From an uncultured Clostridium sp. (GTDB taxonomy: Bacteria > Bacillota > Clostridia > Christensenellales > Borkfalkiaceae), in assembly GCA_900555925.1 (NCBI GenBank), contig USMU01000081.1, forward strand, positions 1-5,561: a stretch of 5,561 nucleotides of DNA, written 5' to 3'. This document shows positions 4,041 through 5,561 of this stretch, one piece after another. Position numbers and translations under genes: made by a program. The notes beneath the pieces were generated by a model. The model searched no databases, was not told where the DNA came from, and saw only the letters and a program-made list of their open reading frames with translations. How positions within the stretch are numbered: the stretch's first letter is position 1; each line of letters begins with the position of its first letter.

Positions 4041-5495
4041 TTATTTACTTGTCTTTTTTGTCGGCTCTTTGCTTTCTTTCTTTTCGCCCGGAGCTTCCCC
4101 GTCGGTTTCGCTCTCCTTTTGAGGAGCCACGATTTTAGGCAGAGAGAGCCCCGCCATATTGTAGACCTCTTCGAGAGGAGGCAGACTCTTCAACATGCCC
4201 GACAAGAAGTTTGCGGTAGACGTCTTTCCGTCCTTGTTTTCTCCGTTGTCCCAAACGGTGACCTTGTCGATTTTGAGGTTGGAAATGGCCTTTACCTGCT
4301 CGGAAACGATGCTTTCGAGCTTTTCGGTAACCATGAGTCTCACGGCCTCGTCTGCGGAACCCGCCGCCTTCACGATATTGGCGAGACCTTCTGCCTGACG
4401 GGAAAGTTTCTCCTGAATACCGCGCGCCTCGGCCTCCATTTTCGCATAGATGGCATCGGCTTCACCCTTAGCCTTGCGGCGCATTTGTTCGGCCTGCGCT
4501 TCCGCGTCGATTTCCATTTTGCGTTTTTCGATTTCGGCGGCGACGATGATATCCGCCTGACGGGTAGCTTCCTCTCTGGCCGCACGGGAAATTTCCGCTT
4601 CCTTCTGCGCGAGGTAGGATTCTTCGAGAGCTTTCGCCTCCTGAACCTTTTCCGCGGTCACGGCGAGTTTCAAAGACTCCGCCTCCTTTTCGCGGAGGAT
4701 AGCCTTGGACTGCGCGATTTCCGCCTTTGCCTTGTTTTCGCCCGCGATAGCGGCGGATTCGGCTTCCGCGACGGAGATACGCTCCTGCATTTTCGCGTTA
4801 GCCTGACCGATGGAACCTTTCTTGTCCTCTTCAGCGACGGAAATTCTCGCGTCGTTGATCGCCTTTGCGGCGGCCTCCTTGCCGAGCGCGATGATATATC
4901 CCGATTCATCGGAAATATCGGTCACGTTGACGTTGATGAGTTTGAGACCTATCTTTTTGAGTTCGCCCTCCACGTTGCGGGAAATGGCGTCGAGGAATTT
5001 GTCGCGATCGGTATTGATCTCCTCGATTTCCATGGTAGCGATGACGAGACGGAGCTGACCGAAGATAATATCTTTTGCAAGATCGGAAATATTTTGAAGG
5101 GAAAGCCCCAAAAGACGTTCGGCGGCGTTCTGCATGACCGCGGGATCGGTGGAAATGCCGACCGTGAAAATACAGGGCACGTCGATACGGATATTCTGTT
5201 TGGAAAGCGCGCTCTTCAAATCGACGCTGATGGAAAGGGGCGTCAGATCGAGGAAAGTATATTTTTGCAGGAAGGGAAGGACGAGACAGACGCCGCCGTG
5301 CATGCACTTGGAGCTTCTGGACGTTCCGTCGGCGCTCCTGCCCACCTTACCGTGTACGACAAGGACCTTGTCGGGCGGACAGGTCTTGATTCTGGTCATG
5401 ATGACGAGAAGCAGCATCACGAGGATAAGCACGGCGACGACGATGAGAATGATCCCGACGCTCCCGCCTGCCGCGAGTAAATTTTGAGTAAACAT
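4041..5495 (-). CDS. floT: Flotillin (FloT-type SPFH-domain protein)
   Basis: Flotillins are scaffold proteins of bacterial functional membrane microdomains; they oligomerise and help assemble and turn over signalling, transport and secretion complexes. This 484-residue protein shows the whole architecture. A hydrophobic membrane anchor lies at about 13-34. The SPFH domain (about 36-205) begins at CPPDKVLVVHGKVG and includes LTPLSISV and a Q-N-I-R-I-D-V-P strand. A long alanine/glutamate-rich coiled coil with AEAE-type repeats runs over about 205-375. The C-terminal flotillin segment (about 375-455) ends in SLPPLEEVYNMAGLSLPK, typical of the YuaG/FloT group. A charged, disordered tail of about 27 residues follows. 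Length is close to B. subtilis FloT (about 509). GGAG is 11 nt from ATG 5495, rather far. No NfeD-type partner gene, common beside flotillins, is present in the window, though one could lie beyond the right edge. Two hypothetical genes follow on the same strand. Confidence 0.95.
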   Translation of the reverse strand: MFTQNLLAAGGSVGIILIVVAVLILVMLLLVIMTRIKTCPPDKVLVVHGKVGRSADGTSRSSKCMHGGVCLVLPFLQKYTFLDLTPLSISVDLKSALSKQNIRIDVPCIFTVGISTDPAVMQNAAERLLGLSLQNISDLAKDIIFGQLRLVIATMEIEEINTDRDKFLDAISRNVEGELKKIGLKLINVNVTDISDESGYIIALGKEAAAKAINDARISVAEEDKKGSIGQANAKMQERISVAEAESAAIAGENKAKAEIAQSKAILREKEAESLKLAVTAEKVQEAKALEESYLAQKEAEISRAAREEATRQADIIVAAEIEKRKMEIDAEAQAEQMRRKAKGEADAIYAKMEAEARGIQEKLSRQAEGLANIVKAAGSADEAVRLMVTEKLESIVSEQVKAISNLKIDKVTVWDNGENKDGKTSTANFLSGMLKSLPPLEEVYNMAGLSLPKIVAPQKESETDGEAPGEKKESKEPTKKTSK

Positions 5496-5532
5496 TTTTC
5501 TTTATTCTCCTGATACAATATAATTGACCGAA

Positions 5533-5561
5533 AAAAGTGCGGTATTTGAATTAGCACTTTT
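5533..5561. repeat. Inverted repeat upstream of floT at the window edge
   Basis: AAAAGTGC (5533-5540) and GCACTTTT (5554-5561) are perfect complements around a 13-base centre, about 38 bp upstream of the floT start. On the minus strand the second arm runs into TTTTTT, so it could be the terminator of a gene to the right, though the stem is weak. It could also be an operator for floT. I find no convincing sigma-A promoter between it and floT. Confidence 0.4.

Noticed and set aside
4119..5480. A 453-codon open frame antisense to floT
   Set aside because: It mirrors the floT coding strand and results from its codon bias. The flotillin on the other strand is unambiguous.
5496..5530. TATATT as a -10 element for floT
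   Set aside because: No -35 is found at 16-18 bp spacing and the start point would fall almost on the ribosome binding site. The floT promoter may lie further right.

Overview
The window looks like a low- to mid-GC Bacillota (Clostridia-type) chromosome. The signs are strong GGAGG-type ribosome binding sites, near-consensus sigma-A promoters, a preQ1-I riboswitch in front of a queT-type ECF transporter gene, and a FloT-type flotillin. I cannot name a genus from sequence alone.

Layout, left to right. Positions 1-600 are an AT-rich, minus-strand cluster. It holds the possible start of a gene running off the left edge (1-23), a 107-residue two-helix membrane protein (49-372), and a short lipoprotein gene (405-568) whose frame is broken by one base just after its start. 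A promoter with an extended -10 (593-598) faces this cluster. Positions 600-710 hold two related inverted repeats. Next on the plus strand comes a nearly perfect sigma-A promoter (711-740), a preQ1-I riboswitch (749-790) whose pseudoknot covers the ribosome binding site, and queT (802-1359). A strong hairpin with T-runs on both sides (1372-1404) ends transcription from both directions. Everything to its right is on the minus strand: floT (5495-4041), then a 354-residue two-helix membrane protein with a repetitive acidic/charged N-terminal region (3978-2914), then a 406-residue beta-propeller-like protein with a hydrophobic segment in its middle (2771-1551). That last gene has its own promoter (2846-2875).

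How the genes fit together. queT is a self-contained regulated unit: free preQ1 should close the ribosome binding site and shut off import of a queuosine precursor. FloT is a scaffold of membrane microdomains. The 354-residue protein follows it by 62 bp with no visible promoter between, so it is probably co-transcribed and could be a membrane partner of FloT. The propeller-like protein may belong to the same functional group but can be transcribed separately. The last two proteins have no function I recognise and are the most likely place for something undescribed. The broken lipoprotein gene is the clearest sequence-level oddity.
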